DNA of 64,000 nucleotides from Callipepla californica brunnescens (GCA_023055505.1 JALIRH010000039.1:3538505-3602504), one strand, 5' to 3'; shown: positions 1 to 20,912, numbered from the stretch's first letter. The notes: a model not told the origin generated them from the letters alone. Numbers and translations: made by a program.

Positions 1-8403
<8,403 letters not shown>

Positions 8404-8555
8404 AGGCTCATCCTGGCACCAAGGGAGAGAAGCCAGCCCGTCGCCTCTTTTACTGTCGGGTCTGTCACTATAAAAGCAATATTAATTTTATCTGTGTATT
8501 TAAGAACACTGCCCGCTACAGATAGACAATAAAACCCAGCTCCTGTCAACACTTG
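8404..8555 (+). other. PGM1: PGM1 3' untranslated region
   Basis: The stretch follows the PGM1 stop codon and reaches a canonical polyadenylation hexamer at 8528-8533. The end near 8555 is estimated from the usual 15-25 nt spacing and the GT-rich sequence just after it. A longer 3' UTR from a later signal cannot be excluded. Confidence 0.75.
8528..8533 (+). promoter_or_regulatory. PGM1: PGM1 polyadenylation signal AATAAA
   Basis: A canonical AATAAA lies 125 nt after the stop codon. It is followed within 25-45 nt by GT-rich DNA (ttggtgtgcacgttgctgtg), the usual CstF-binding downstream element. Confidence 0.85.
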
Positions 8556-9726
8556 GTGTGCACGTTGCTGTGCTGCTTCCCTGCGTCACACAGCACTGCT
8601 GGCACTTGGCATGGTGCTCGTTAGCACAGCCTTTTGGGTTAGCACATGTACTTATTTTCTTTCTGTGCTTAAACAAAAGGCTCTGGGAATAACAGAGAAC
8701 CAAACTCCTGGAATTACTGATGGATGCAGTCTCTATCTTGGAAACTTTCCTGGAAAAGAAGCGCACTTTACCCTCGTTAACGCGTCGTCTTTAAAATTGG
8801 ATGTCTCTAAATAAGCAGTGGATGTGTATTGGAAGAGTATTTTTCACTCATGTGGGTTTTTAACCTTTGAGAACAAATCACGTTTGTTGCTCCCTGTTTG
8901 CATGGCTGTCTGTGTAAGAAAAGAACCACAGCACACCCTCCCCCGAGAAACAAGCAGTGACAGTCACTGCAGGATATTAAAGTGGTGTGAGCTACAGTTC
9001 CTGTTCAGTGTCCTTGCGTTTTCTTGCTCCCTTTGGAAGACCAGGAGTCTGTTCTATGAGCTCGTTTGGTTGAATGTGGATGGCAAGATCCTTAGAATAA
9101 TCAGAGTTGCAAGCATTAATGTGCAGAGTCTTCTCCAACAGCACGGAGAGGGTGACTTTGGGAGCAGCTGTAGCTGCTGGCTATGAGTGCTGCTCCCTCC
9201 CCTCGTGCTGGAGCCGTCCCCTTCGTGCTGAGCTGGGTCCTGCTCCCATCCCAGCCCGCTGCCGTTGTGCTGGGGAGGACAAGGTGTGCTTGTGGTGCCC
9301 TCAGCCACCAAAGTGATGCCCTCTGGCACCGGGGCTCGGGCAGGTAAACTCAGCTCAATCCCCTCCTTCTCCAGGCTGTTAAATAATACAAGAGGTTGCC
9401 TTGCTGGGAGTGATGTTAGGGGGATTTCTCACTTTTTGTGTGCCCTGGTCAGGCGGTGCAGGGCCCGCAGGCACAGTGCCCACGCAGCTGAGACTCAGGC
9501 TGTGTCCCTGGGCAGGCCTGAGGGAACGGCTCTGTTGTTCAGGAATGTGAAGCATCCCACCTTTGCCCTCGGTGCAGCACTGCCAGCAAAACTTCTGAGG
9601 TCGGTGCAGATGTGCTGACAAAAAGCTCTCTATCTCATCTGCTGTGCAGAGGTGAGGTGTCTCTTCTGACCAGCAGACCCTCTGCTAAGTCCATGCTAAC
9701 AGCTTTGCTGCCAGAGCTGTTTTCAT
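8556..9726. other. Intergenic DNA after PGM1
   Basis: From the estimated PGM1 cleavage site to the first CR1 copy there are only short open frames on both strands with no family resemblance. I see no RNA gene, repeat or promoter signature. Confidence 0.6.
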
Positions 9727-9862
9727 GGAATCACAGACCGGTTTGGGTTGGAAGGAACCTTAAAGGAACCTTAAAGCCCACCCAGTTCCAACCTCTGCCG
9801 TGGGGTTTAGCCAGGGCCCCACCCAGCCTGGCCTTGAATACCTCCAGGGATGGGGCAGCCAT
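9727..9862 (-). mobile_element. CR1 LINE 3' fragment, antisense
   Basis: The + strand reads as the reverse complement of the CR1 3' end: a TGGAATCACAG start, then GGTTTGGGTTGGAAGGAACC, AGTTCCAACCTCTGCC, CCAGCCTGGCCTTGAATACC and CTCCAGGGATGGGGCAGCC. It is 5'-truncated, as nearly all CR1 copies are. An 11-bp unit (aaaggaacctt) is duplicated near 9754-9776, a small replication slip inside the copy. The right boundary is approximate. Confidence 0.9.
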
Positions 9863-12800
9863 CTGTTTGGAGGCAGGACAGGTTAAAACCAAAGCCCCTG
9901 CAGTCCTGCTGCTGCTCGTGCTGTGCCTGAGCCGTGCTGCTGGAGCTCCCATCCCGAGCAGCTGCGTGCTGGTGGGAGTACATGTCACTTCACGAAGCAC
10001 AAGGAAAGAAATGCAAAAGCCCAGCAAATGCTGTGCTTCTGCATTCAAGGAAGAAAAGGAAAAAACACAGAATCAGGCGTGATTTGTGTGTGAAAGGGAG
10101 GTTAAACGTGGTCCAGCCCGTGCTCATTGCTTACACCTTCATGCACAGGAAGGTGTCAGAGTGAGGGTGTGCAGTCCAGGCTGTGTCCGTGGTGTGAGCA
10201 TGGTGCTCCGTTTGGGACTTCATCTCCTTCCCTCTTCCTTTTTGATCTGCAGCGGAGGGTTGTCACTGTGTGAGTGGAGCACTGGGGCTGTAACAAGGGA
10301 TGCTGCCTCCACCCCAGGTCAGGTGTCATTAGTGTGGATGCTGCTGGGACTTGTTGCTGAACACCTCTGGGAGCGGGCGCAAGGCTTCCTGTGCTCTCAC
10401 AGCTTTTTCTTAGGAACAGTTGCTCCTTCTCATAAAGCAGAGCACATGTTCCCCCCCCAGCAAAACCTTGCTGTGAGCACGCAGCAGATGAAGCAGATGT
10501 GGCTGGGATAGCTCACACAGCTCCAAGGGAGAGCTCCATCTGAAGCTACCAGCTCTGGTTATTCATAATTTTCTCTGTGAGTTCACTTTCACCCTGGGGC
10601 CGGATTATGGCGTGTTCCTTCCAAGGCAGCGGCTGCCTGCAGCAGCAGAGCACTGTGCTCAGCCCGCGCTGCTCCCGGTGGACAGTGGAGGTGTTTGCAG
10701 AGGCTCAGCCCCTCTGTGCTTCTGAGTATTTGCTTGAAGAATTACTGCTGGTCTCTTTGCTTCCCTTCAGGCTCAGGCTGTAGGCTGCTGTCCCGAAGGA
10801 GCCCAATCAGATCCAGATGTCTCACCAGTTGTGTGCGCTTTTTCATCCTTCCCCCGACTCTCCACGTAGAAATCAGATATTGCCTTCCAAAACGAAAATA
10901 CATCTCGAGCAAAAAGCAAGTACAAAGTGGAAATCCTCCCGGGAGTGGGAGGCAGCACAAGGTGTGGGGTTTATCGTGCCAGGAGCTGGGTGCAGCAGTG
11001 GCAGGGTCACCCCGGCACTTGGGATGGTTTGTTCCGCTGGGATTGGTGAATGAGGCACCCACCTGCTCTCTGGGCACCCTGTGCCAGTGCCTCACTGTCC
11101 TTACCGTAACAAAAACATGGGGATTTAGGAAGATAAGGGCCAGCAAACCTGAGCTGGGGCCGGGGAGGAACAGGGCCGTGTGGGTGAGGAGGAGGAGGAG
11201 GGTGAGTTGATGGGAAGGCCCAGGAGCAGTGCTGGGTGGGGGAGAGGGGAGCAAGATGATGTATGGACACCAGAAGGAGTTCAGGTTTCAGAGCAGGGAT
11301 TGGTGGCACAGCCAGGCGTGCAGTGTGCAGCTCCTTGGGTCACTCCTGTGAACCTCCCTGCATCTATCAGCAGCAAGCGAAGTCAGAAACAGTGCGTTCT
11401 GGAGGGAATGAATGAGCAAAGGCAGGGCTGCGTCCCGGCGAAGCTGCGGAGCTCCAAACTGTTCCACTCCGCGTTTATTCACTGCTCCTTGGAGACGGGG
11501 GGAAGCTGGGGGGAGTGGAGGAGTTTAGGAAGTTCACAAGCAGAGTGCTTGTGTTGTTTCTGGCACAGTTACCGGCCGTGGGTGTCCCTTTGCGGTGCCA
11601 CTCACCTCCCACAGCCACAGAGGGTGGCTCAGTCGGCTCCCGGCACAGCAAGGCTCGGGCTGTGGGCCAGGGCCACGAGCAAGGTGCAGCCAGAGCCACA
11701 ACGAAGCTGATCAGTGCAGGTTGGAGCGCTGCAGGCAGCTGCTGCTGCAATGGGGCACGGTGCTCTGCCTTCTGCTCTGGCCGTGTGGGATCCCCGTGGA
11801 GAGCTGTCCTCACATCTGTGAGTGCAGTCACTGATGTCCCCAACGCGCTGCTGACGTCTGGTGGTGGCTGCGCTAATGCTGCACATCAGTCCTGAAAGAG
11901 AAAGGGGAAAGAAGGGTCTGTGTCTTCTCCTGACTATGCAAAACCGAATGAAACAGGAGACAGAGACCTCAAATCCACCCCGTCCCAGCGCAGCCCGAAG
12001 ATAAAAGCGTTAAAACGCTCTGTAATTAGAGCCAGCCTCAAAGAAGGAGTTTTATGACGGCAGCAGTCAGACGCTCGGCTCTTACACCCCATGGCACAGA
12101 GTGAAAGAATTCCGGCAGTGCCGGCGCTGTCGTTTGGCTCAGTTCAGAGGTGTTTCTCCTTTTGTAAGCAATGGGGATGCATGGTGAGGTTCTGACTGCT
12201 CGGGTGGCACAGAAATGAACTATGTTTAAATGAAGGTCTCCTCTGCTTCCGATGTCTTTTACAAAGGACCAAAGCAAACTCAAAGCATCAGTTACATGCC
12301 GTGCAGGCTCGAGAAGTTTGTCAGACAGTCAGGGTTATTCTGAGTAGTTCCATCCATTTGCTGGGTTGCTCAGTGGCCCCCAGGCCCTGACTGGCTTTGA
12401 TGGGAGCACACGGGCTCCTACCAGATCACAGAGGTGAGCGTACCATCAGTGCTCAGCTTTGAGTGTCCTCCCTATGAAATCATTGCTTTCATGGAAACGG
12501 AGGTTCAGGGCAGTACGGGAAGTAGAAAAGTCACACAGCTTAGAGCTATAACCTCTTCTTCAAGCTTGTTTTTGACATTCTGCTTTTTCAAACAAAAAGC
12601 TCCACTACCAGCGATCCTCACGCACCTCCTGAAGTCAAGAGTTGAACCCCTTAATGAGCAGCGTGTGGCTGCCACACCTCCTGCTCATCACCTCTTCTGG
12701 GTGACACCGAGGGCTGTGGCACTGAGGGATGCAGTCGGCGGGCACAGGTATGGCCGGGGGAGCTCGGAGTAGCACAGCACTGCTGGGCAGCCCCGCTGTT

Positions 12801-12922
12801 TGCGGCTTTAAAAATGGGATTTCAACAATTTAACATAGGGATGATGCAGAAAGAAAGACGGCGTAACGCGGCCAGAACAGCCTGGGCTGATGTTAGGGGA
12901 ATGTCACAGCGCGTGAGAGTTA
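9863..12922. other. Intergenic DNA, nothing recognised
   Basis: This is moderately GC-rich DNA with many short overlapping open frames on all strands, the longest about 170 codons. They have no domains, no convincing splice signals and no mutual order, so I treat them as chance frames. Confidence 0.55.
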
Positions 12923-13051
12923 TGGTTGGGGTTGGGATGGAGTTGGGGTTGGGGTTAGGGTTGGGGTTAGGGTTTGGATTACCATTAAGTTTTGAGTTTG
13001 GGTTACTTAGGGCTTGGGTTTGGGTTAGGGCTGGGATTGGAGTTAGGGTTG
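12923..13051 (+). repeat. Degenerate interstitial telomere-like repeat (TTAGGG/TTGGGG)n
   Basis: About 130 bp are dominated by 6-nt units of the form GGTTAG, GGTTGG and GGTTTG. The core at about 12940-12980 alternates TTGGGG and TTAGGG in near-perfect register, so it has both a 6- and a 12-bp period. The right half is more decayed, with an interruption around 12983-13000. The G-rich strand is the + strand. A chance open frame (12814-13263) reads through it as Gly-Leu repeats and should not be called a protein. Confidence 0.85.
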
Positions 13052-16000
13052 TGTTTATAACTTGCTCTGCTGATAGTAACGCGATGCTGCCAACTCTCAG
13101 CTTGTGTGCGTGCTATTCAGGTCTGTGTGTAACGAGAGCCCTGAGGACAGCTCCAAACTCCGCACACCGCTCCGGGCCGAGCGTGGGTGCGGGGAACAGG
13201 ATGGGAGCGGGGGCACCCAGAGCTGCGCTGCATGCACTCTGGCAGACTGCTTTGGGCTCTTAAAGCTTTCTGTATTTCCAGGATCAACTTTCTGATTGGT
13301 GTGCTGGTTGTTCTGAATGGAAGAACTTACTGTAAATTGAAGTGCTTCTTGTTTACTGTAGGGCAAAGCAATACGTGGGCAGGGCTGCTGGGCAGTGCCC
13401 AGCTCCCAGCGGGTGGGACAGCATTGCTTCTGGCACTGCCCCGAGCATTCGCTGCCGATAACGGTTAGGGCAGCACTGGCAATGTGTGATTTTGTTCTGC
13501 TGTGCACAAACAGACAGAAAAAGCAACAGAAAGAGGCGGAAGGATCCACACAAATTAAAAAGCAGCAGCACCTGAGCGAGGCGCTGGCGGTTTGAAGTCC
13601 TGGTAAGCTCTCTGTCACAGAGGCAGTTCTGAAGCAGCTCTCGTGTGTGCTGCTTTGAGCAGGTTGTTAGAAGTGTTTTATGAAAAGCAGCTGAGCTGCA
13701 TGGTTCAGTTTTCCACACTGTTCTGGAAGGCTCACGAAGCAGCCGAGCGCTCCGATGGGTCGGTGTTAAACTTACTCTGTGGCAGAAAGAGGGCACAGAA
13801 TAAACCAGTAATACGTGACTGATTTTTTCTGCCATGAGCAATGGCAGATGCTGAAGGGCATTAACTGCTGGGTGTTCCACAGGGACGGCTTTTCTGATGC
13901 AGGGAGGTGCTGGAGGTTCCTCCCACTGTGCGCTGATTCCTGCACGATCACGTGCTGTGCTCTCACAGCTCAGTGTTACTGCACCTTTTGCCCACCTTAA
14001 CTTCTGGACTTCCTTTCCCTATGTCTTTTTTTCGCCTCCTTTGTATCCAGATTTTTCTTTCCTTCCTTCTCCTTCAGTTTTCCAACTTTCCATCCTTCCC
14101 ATACGTAACGTTTTTTTTTTCCCTTCCAGGTTTTCCAGAACAGACTTTTCTCTTTCATGGTACAGGAGCACAGACTTCAAGATCCGTGCCTCCCTTCACC
14201 CCCTGCCACCCTTCCATTTGTCTGTGTTTTCATCATCAACCGCAGTTCCCTTTGTGTGGCTCCAGTTCGGGTGATGGAGGAGTTGCTGTAGGATGAGGAC
14301 ACAGCTGGTTTTATAACATCCCCCATAGTACCCACAAAAGCAGTGGCTCCCAATGGGAGTTGGGGCCATACAGCCCGGGCTGCGTGGGTTTGTCCTGCTA
14401 AAAGATGTTGTAATACGTATGGATAAGTTGAAGCAAAGAGTATGTTCCATAGCAACTGCAGTGTTTGTGGTAGCAATAGCATATGGGAATGCCTCGGCGC
14501 TTCACTTCAGTGATTGTGTGGACACTGCTGCAAGGAAAAGTGAGGTAATGAAGCACTGCCTGGAAAAAAGCATATGCAAAGCCAAATTGTTACAAGTAAT
14601 GTAAGCAACTCGTAAATGGAAAACACTGAGAATCAAAGGGAAAGAGCTTCTTTCCCCAAAGCCTCTGCACGGGGACACCAGGCACTGCTGGGCAGCCAGG
14701 AATGTTGAGGGCAGAAGAAGCATGGGGGTTTCTTTGTGCTGCATCCCAGGTCGTGTTCCCTGAGCTGCAGCACTGCCACCGCTGCGTGGGGCGGTGAGAC
14801 CGACGCTCACCCAGAGATCTCCTTAGAACTTCATCCTGCCGTGGGATTAAGTGCTACGCAACAACATTTGAAAGCATAAGAAACAAGTTTTCAAGAGCAA
14901 GTTTTCTTTATTTTGACACCCTGCATTTTTTTTCCCCCGTTAATAATGTCTGGCATTATTTTAAAGCCAAGTCATGAGAGACCTTAAGTGGTCACCAGAG
15001 GCTGAAGGCAGTGGTGGGACACCGAAACCAAAGAGGTCAGGGGTAGGAGACAGAGCTGGGATGCTGGGGGGGGAGCACCTTTAGGGAGAACTTCTCAGCA
15101 GTAAGAGATTTGCAAAGGGTGGAGTTTGTGGCAAAAAATCTGGAAAACAGCTCTAATTTTTATACATATAAAGCTCTGCGGAGTTTTAGTTTCGTATAAC
15201 CCATAGAAACTCATATAAAGAATGTTTTAATCAACATCTTTTAGCATAAATAAGACTCAAGAAATATGACAGAGTGCAAAGTATTGAGTTACTTCCCCGA
15301 GTCCCGTTGTTTTCACTCCACGTACAAAGAAATGTGTGAGCCCTGAAGCAGTCTGAGAGGTAAGGTTAAAGAATGGCTGTGTGTACGGACTCAGTGTCCC
15401 TTGAACACCAAGAGCTTGTCAGCACGTGTTCTGAGAGCGGTGGGAGCTCGGTGCTGGCAGCCCAGAGGAGATGAGCAGGAAGGGTTCAGGCTGAAAAGCA
15501 TAAAGAAGAGAGTTAATCGTGGTCTGTAAAACCAAGGGAACTTGCCTTTGTTCCTTTGGCATCGCCATAGCACTCCAAAACAGAGGCCAACTGTTAGAGA
15601 GGCGAAGCCAGCTCCATCCTTCGCAGGCTGACGAACGGTCATGTAAGTTACCAAATAACCCAGGACCTCGGGATTAAACTTCTCCAATTGTTTTCGCATG
15701 ATGCAACTTTAAATCTCTCTTTTGAACAGTATTAAATTTCCTTTCATTCCCATAAACTTCAGAAAAAGTTGACTGCTCTCACATTTCAGACTGTGACCCA
15801 GCTAACTTGCACTTTTCCCCTCTGCTAGTCTGGAGAACACAATAATGAAATTCAGACAACGGTGACCAAATGTTGCTCCACGGAACTTTCCTTTTACAAA
15901 ACAGATGAATACTCCTGGGCTCCAAAACACTGCAGGGAACAAAACTTCCAAACCTTATGGAAATAAAATAGTAAGCCTATGCAGTGACTTCATCTCCTTT

Positions 16001-19000
16001 ATCAGATCAGAGACGTTTTTGCTGGAATTGAAATGGATTAGAAAAAAAACCCTCTAAGTAGAGGAAGAGAATTAAAATATCCCACAGCAGCCATTAGCGA
16101 AATGCTGCTTTATTTCATAGAACACACCCACGTGAGGGAACCTCGCAGGGAAGAAAAACTGCCACATCACCATCACGGACAGGACTCGCGTTGCACACAG
16201 AAGCGTGCCACCGTCAGTCAGGGAAAGGAGTGCGTTCGTTTTGTGGTTGTGATTAGAGAAGAGGATGAGCAGTGTGCTGCGTGCTCTGATCCTCACAGTG
16301 GCTGCTGCGGGGCTGGCGTTTCTCCCTCGAGATCTCTCCTGGCTCTCGGATCTCCTGGAAACACGAGTGGGTCCGTGCAGCACCCTGCCAGCTAAGGCCC
16401 TGTATTCGTACAACAAGAAACACCCACTGTGCTGCAGATTTGTTGCTAGTGTGAGTGGAACCGTGCTCACTTCAGCAAATGCAGCCACCAGAGTCAAAAT
16501 AAAAGGAGCCAAAATATATAAATCCAGCAGACGAAGTTTATAGGGGGGCTAAACCAAACATTCAGCGTGGAGATTTAGTGCAGCCGGAGTGCTGGAACTG
16601 AACAGGGCACCTTACATCACTTGGTGTCTGCGGGCACCGTCCCCATTTTAGTGGCTTGCTACGCTCAGCACTGATAGCAATAAAAGTTTTACATGCAGAA
16701 TGAGTGGAAATTACAAGATGTTAGATAGCACGATACGAGTCTATAAACCCGATACCCAAAACCCCCCAGCCAACTTCCACGCGAATTCCACCCATGGATC
16801 TTTACTTCACTGATTTTGCCTTAATTGAAAAGTCTTAAAGGTGAACTGAAATGCTGTTGGAATGAAAACCTGTTTAAGATGCCAAATCCCTAACAAAATC
16901 CCAGCGCACTTACAAGTAAATAAATTGTCGAGGCAAACGCACGGGCCTTCTTATTAACCTGTCCAACCACCAATTCTGGAATCTATTTTTCTCTTGCAAA
17001 ATTTGTGACATTCTTCTCCCCCTAATGACTGAAGCATTTTACTGCTTTGCGGGCCTGGCAACAAAGATGACATTGTTCAGGAAGGTGGTGAAATCTCGCT
17101 TGCTCACGCTGATGACTGGGGGACCGCTTCCCAGTTGATTTATGTGGAGAACTGGGAGGTGCAGACCAGATGCCGTGGCCCTTTCTTGGCAGTGCTGCTC
17201 AGTGCACGCCGGGCTGGGGCTGCCCCGAGGTTGTCTGATACGGGGCGAAGTCGTGGATCGAGGCAGCTGAGTGGGAGGGCAGCTCACTTTTCCAAACTGT
17301 TGCTTTGATGCCCTCCTCCCTGAAGGTGATTTGTGAGGACCAGGTTAGGTGATTCCTCTTGCAAAAAGCAAACGAGCTCTGTGGGAGGAGCTGCAGGCCC
17401 TCTGATGGTAAGGGCTTTCACCTGATGTGTTTTGCACAAGTCTAACCTGCCCACGCCTGAACTAAACTAAATCCGTTACCTTCCTTTGGAGGCTCACTTC
17501 TCAGGGTACTGAGTAAATCGGAGGTGAAAACAACTGCAACGCTTTCCTACTAAAGATCCCCACAAAGCCCGGCGTCTGCTAAGTCACCAGCTGCAGGACC
17601 TGGAAGCATCGCTGCTGCATGCCCCTCCTGCTGCCCGTCCTGCTCTGCTGAATCAGTGCTTTGGAAGCACAGTATGGATACAGAATCCGATGAAACGCTG
17701 GGTGTCAGCACACAGTTATGAAAATAAAGCAATAACGATGACAAAATTAATGCGTAATAAGCACTGCCGTGTTTGCGTGTGTTATTAAGTAGTTGCTGGT
17801 GTTTGTGTCCCGTTCTGTCACCCTTGTTTTTCCAGGAGGGAAACGTTACATGTTACAGAGTTGCGTAATCCAAGAATATAAAGAACAGAGTCCTTCTGCT
17901 ATATACATAAAATTCCAGCCTAGTATGCATATGAAAGGCAAAGAATTGTGGTCTGTTTCAAGGCTTTTGCCTTTATCTTTTCCATAACCTCCTGCCAATT
18001 TTCAAAGTACTCCCAGATCACAGACCGAACTAGATTATCTGAACGTGACTGTACTCTGCCTCCTGCTCCTCCCTGCTATCGCTCCCAGGGCTACAACCTG
18101 TCCTCAGACCCCTGGCAGCACGCTCTCCCACTGCTACCTCCTGCTCCCCGGTCCTTTGCTTTCCTCTTCAGGCAAAGACACTGCAGCTTGAGAAGGATGC
18201 AGAGCTGCTGCACGTTGGCACCAGCACACCTAGTCCTTGGTAGGTCCCAGAATGAAGGGAGGCCCTGGAGGGCTGTGTACCTCACCTCCTGCAGACACAC
18301 TGAAACATGTCACTGTCCTGCACTCCCGAAAACTCAGCTAGGAAACAAAGGATGCGCTCAGCGAGACGACGTCGGCACTGCTGTCAGACAGAGCTCCCCC
18401 ATACAGAACTGGCAGCGTGAGCAAAGATACCATGCTAGTCTCCAGTCTTCAAAAAGTGCCACCAATTGCAGCGTTTAAAAATCAGTGGTGAACTCAGATC
18501 TGAATGGGAATCTGCGCAGGGCCCGGCCTTGCCTTCAGCTTCCACTCTGGAAGCCTGGCCGGGCTCTAGTTCCAGTGGAATTTCAAGTGGGCAAAGGATG
18601 ATTGTTACGGCCTCAGAGACTGAAATGAAAAAGATCTGGAATAGATTAATGGCAGTGTGAGAGGTGGAAAGGAAAACAAGAACTCTCTTATAATGTGACA
18701 CGATACTTAAGAACAGGCATTGTCGAGTCCCTCGTTTAGCTTGCTCTACTCCTGACACGATTCTCTTAGAATATTTTGCTTATCGTCCTCTTGTTCAGTT
18801 TATTGTACTTACAAATTATTCCCAGACAGCCAGCTTCTTAGATATCTTTTTCATTAAAAGAAGGCAAAGAGAAGAAGAAGGTTCTGTGTGTCACACATTC
18901 TCCCTGCAGGAACTGACTCCTCGCCCACGCTGACCACAAGCCCCTCGTTGTTTTCAGATACGCAGCCTTCATCTGTGCCCCGCATCTCCTCAGCATCCTG

Positions 19001-20504
19001 CAAGCCATGGAGGAGAAACCGCCTCTAATTTGTCCTCCCACCACAGGGTGTGTCATTACCTCGACTACTTTTTGCCATCAGATCCTTACCAATAGTCCAC
19101 ACCATTCGTTTTGGGGTGCTCAGGGCCGTGCCCGCTCCGGTTCCTTTGTTTAATGTATTTTTAGCTCTTCCACTGCGGTATGACAGAGTGCAGCGTGTTC
19201 AAGGAAAAGTAGGGAGAATATTTGTATTGATTTCAAAATGCTGCAGATTAAGAGCAGATGTAGCATGTATTCCCCAAACGTATGTTTTAACTTTCATTTA
19301 TGTGCTGCGCTGCACAGTCTTCAAGCCAGGAAGTGATTTATATTCGCTAATTGCATGCACTTTGGTAGATTTGTAGCTAAAAATAAGTGGTTTGTTTTTT
19401 AATTACCAACGATTTATCCTTTCACAGTGCGTGCATCTAACGTTTAGAAGCAACCCAAAGACGTGGGGAATCTGTGTGCAGTTTCTATGTGCAGTTATGA
19501 TCTGTCACAGACTTCTGCGGTGTCCTAGGCTGTGGGTTATCCCTGGGTCCGGGTGACCTCGCAGCCATCTTGCTTCATTACACAATGGGGAGATGAAGAA
19601 ACAATCCTGCGCTGCAGCTAACGAGGCAGACACGTTCCTCTGCTCCCTGCCCACTCCTGAAGCAGGGTCCCACTCGCTTTGCTGGACCTAGCACCCAGCA
19701 GCTCCGGGACTGGCCCAGGTGGCCGAGCTGGAGGAGCACTGCTCTTTTTTGTCCCATCAGAGGGTATTTTCCACGTGACCAGTTGCTGCTATGAGCGTGG
19801 AAAGCAGAGATTTGTTTGTTGTGGTCAACTTGCTGTTAGATCAGCTCAGAAATAACTTGAAACGTCACCCTAGAGGGCCAGGGCGGACGAGCCCAGGCTG
19901 GTGTTGCAGAAATCCTATCCCAGCTGTACAGCCTGACCTTCTCACTGACATTTCCCCTGTACCTACACGGTGCGTGTTGGGGCCCTGGGGACACTTACAG
20001 GGCTTGATGGCCTGGGGTCTCTGTTTGAGCCCAGCCCTGGGCCCTCAGCCCCCGTTTGTGCCATTCACAGGAATACTTGTCGGTAATGTTGCCTCAGCTG
20101 TGGCTGGTCATGGAATGAAGGGAATTCACCTACTGATCTCAAACCTCTCTTACCACTACGGACCTGCGTGACCTGGCCATCATCCCTGGACCTGGCCCTC
20201 ACCCGTGACCGTGGCACACCCTCAGTTCCCCCATCCTTTAAGGGATAAATGCTCTAGTGAACCCACCCAAAAAGGTGCGTCAGGGACTTGAGCTGGGAGA
20301 AACTTCCTCAGTTTGAGGAGGCCACTGTCAGCTCGGCTCCTGAACCGCCTCAGTGTCAGAGCCGCGTGCGGGACAGCAGAGCTGCACGGGAAGCCCACAG
20401 CACGGCCCCAGCACCACCGGCACTGCAGGGTCTGGACTTTGGGAGCAGTCAAAGCCGATCGTATGCCAACTCCAGCAGCACCGAGCTGGGCTTGAAACAC
20501 GCCT
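13052..20504. other. Intergenic DNA upstream of ROR1
   Basis: I see no gene I can defend. A pyrimidine-rich stretch lies at about 13995-14160, and AT-rich DNA at 14820-15330 and 15720-16100. A 102-codon minus-strand frame at 15391-15699 has a hydrophobic core but no known family. No CR1 copy is recognised in this part. Confidence 0.55.
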
Positions 20505-20809
20505 TTGTATATTGGTTTTGTGTGGGAATACAGCACACGGAGCGGCTCCGCGCCGCCCTCCACAGCCCCGACGGCAGAGAGGGCCAAAATGGCGCCCGGC
20601 GGCGCGAAGCGGGCGCCCCCCCGGGGCCGCGTGGCGGGAAGCGGCCGGCAGGGGGCGCTGCGGGGCCGGGCCGCGCCGGGAGCGGAGCGGGCGGAAAGTG
20701 ACAAGTGAGGGCTGAGGCGGCCGCCCGCCCGCGCCGCCTTCCCCGCCCGCCGGCAGAGCGCAGCCCCGAGGGCGCGGCGCGGGACGGACGGACGGGAGAG
20801 GAGAGGAGG

Positions 20810-20830
20810 AGAAGAAGAAGAAGAAGAAGA
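20810..20830 (+). repeat. (AAG)n microsatellite in the ROR1 leader
   Basis: About seven uninterrupted AAG units sit inside a longer purine-only run (about 20795-20834), within the probable 5' UTR about 85 nt before the start codon. Purine triplet runs of this kind vary in length between individuals. Confidence 0.85.
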
Positions 20831-20882
20831 GAGGCGGCCTCGCGGCGCTGCGCGGGCCGGGACGCGGAGCGCTGCGCGGTGG

Positions 20883-20894
20883 ATGTCGGAGTAA
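20883..20894 (+). CDS. Minimal upstream ORF in the ROR1 leader (3 codons)
   Basis: The sequence is ATG TCG GAG TAA. It is in the same frame as the main start codon and ends 18 nt before it. Its stop also closes the main frame upstream, which fixes the main start at 20913. The context around this ATG is weak (T at -3), so leaky scanning or reinitiation is expected. It matters only if the mRNA starts upstream of 20883. Confidence 0.55.
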   Translation: MSE

Positions 20895-20912
20895 CGCGGA
20901 GTCGGCTCAGGA

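Larger units (their letters stand above)
20505..20912 (+). promoter_or_regulatory. ROR1: ROR1 CpG-island promoter and 5' UTR
   Basis: Sequence from about 20530 to 21310 is very GC-rich with abundant CpG, unlike the DNA on either side, and it surrounds the first coding exon. An inverted CCAAT box (ATTGG, 20511-20515) marks its left edge. A YY1-like element, CAAAATGGCGCC, is at 20585-20596. A GC box, CCCCGCCC, is at 20741-20748, and a NotI palindrome at 20717-20724. There is no convincing TATA box, as expected for a broad CpG promoter. The transcription start is not fixed by the sequence, so the split between promoter and 5' UTR is unknown. Confidence 0.75.

Noticed and set aside
12814..13263. 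149-codon frame containing Gly-Leu repeats
   Set aside because: The repeats are the translation of the degenerate telomere-like array, which does not make it a structural protein.
13353..13880. 175-codon minus-strand frame, overlapping a 173-codon frame at 13097-13618
   Set aside because: The two frames overlap in different registers, have no domain or splice context, and are Cys/Leu/His-rich in the manner of chance translation.
20505..20708. ATG at 20589 with an open frame upstream of ROR1, as an alternative start
   Set aside because: The frame closes at 20706-20708 without joining the ROR1 exon. The ATG is part of a YY1-like promoter element, probably at or before the transcription start.
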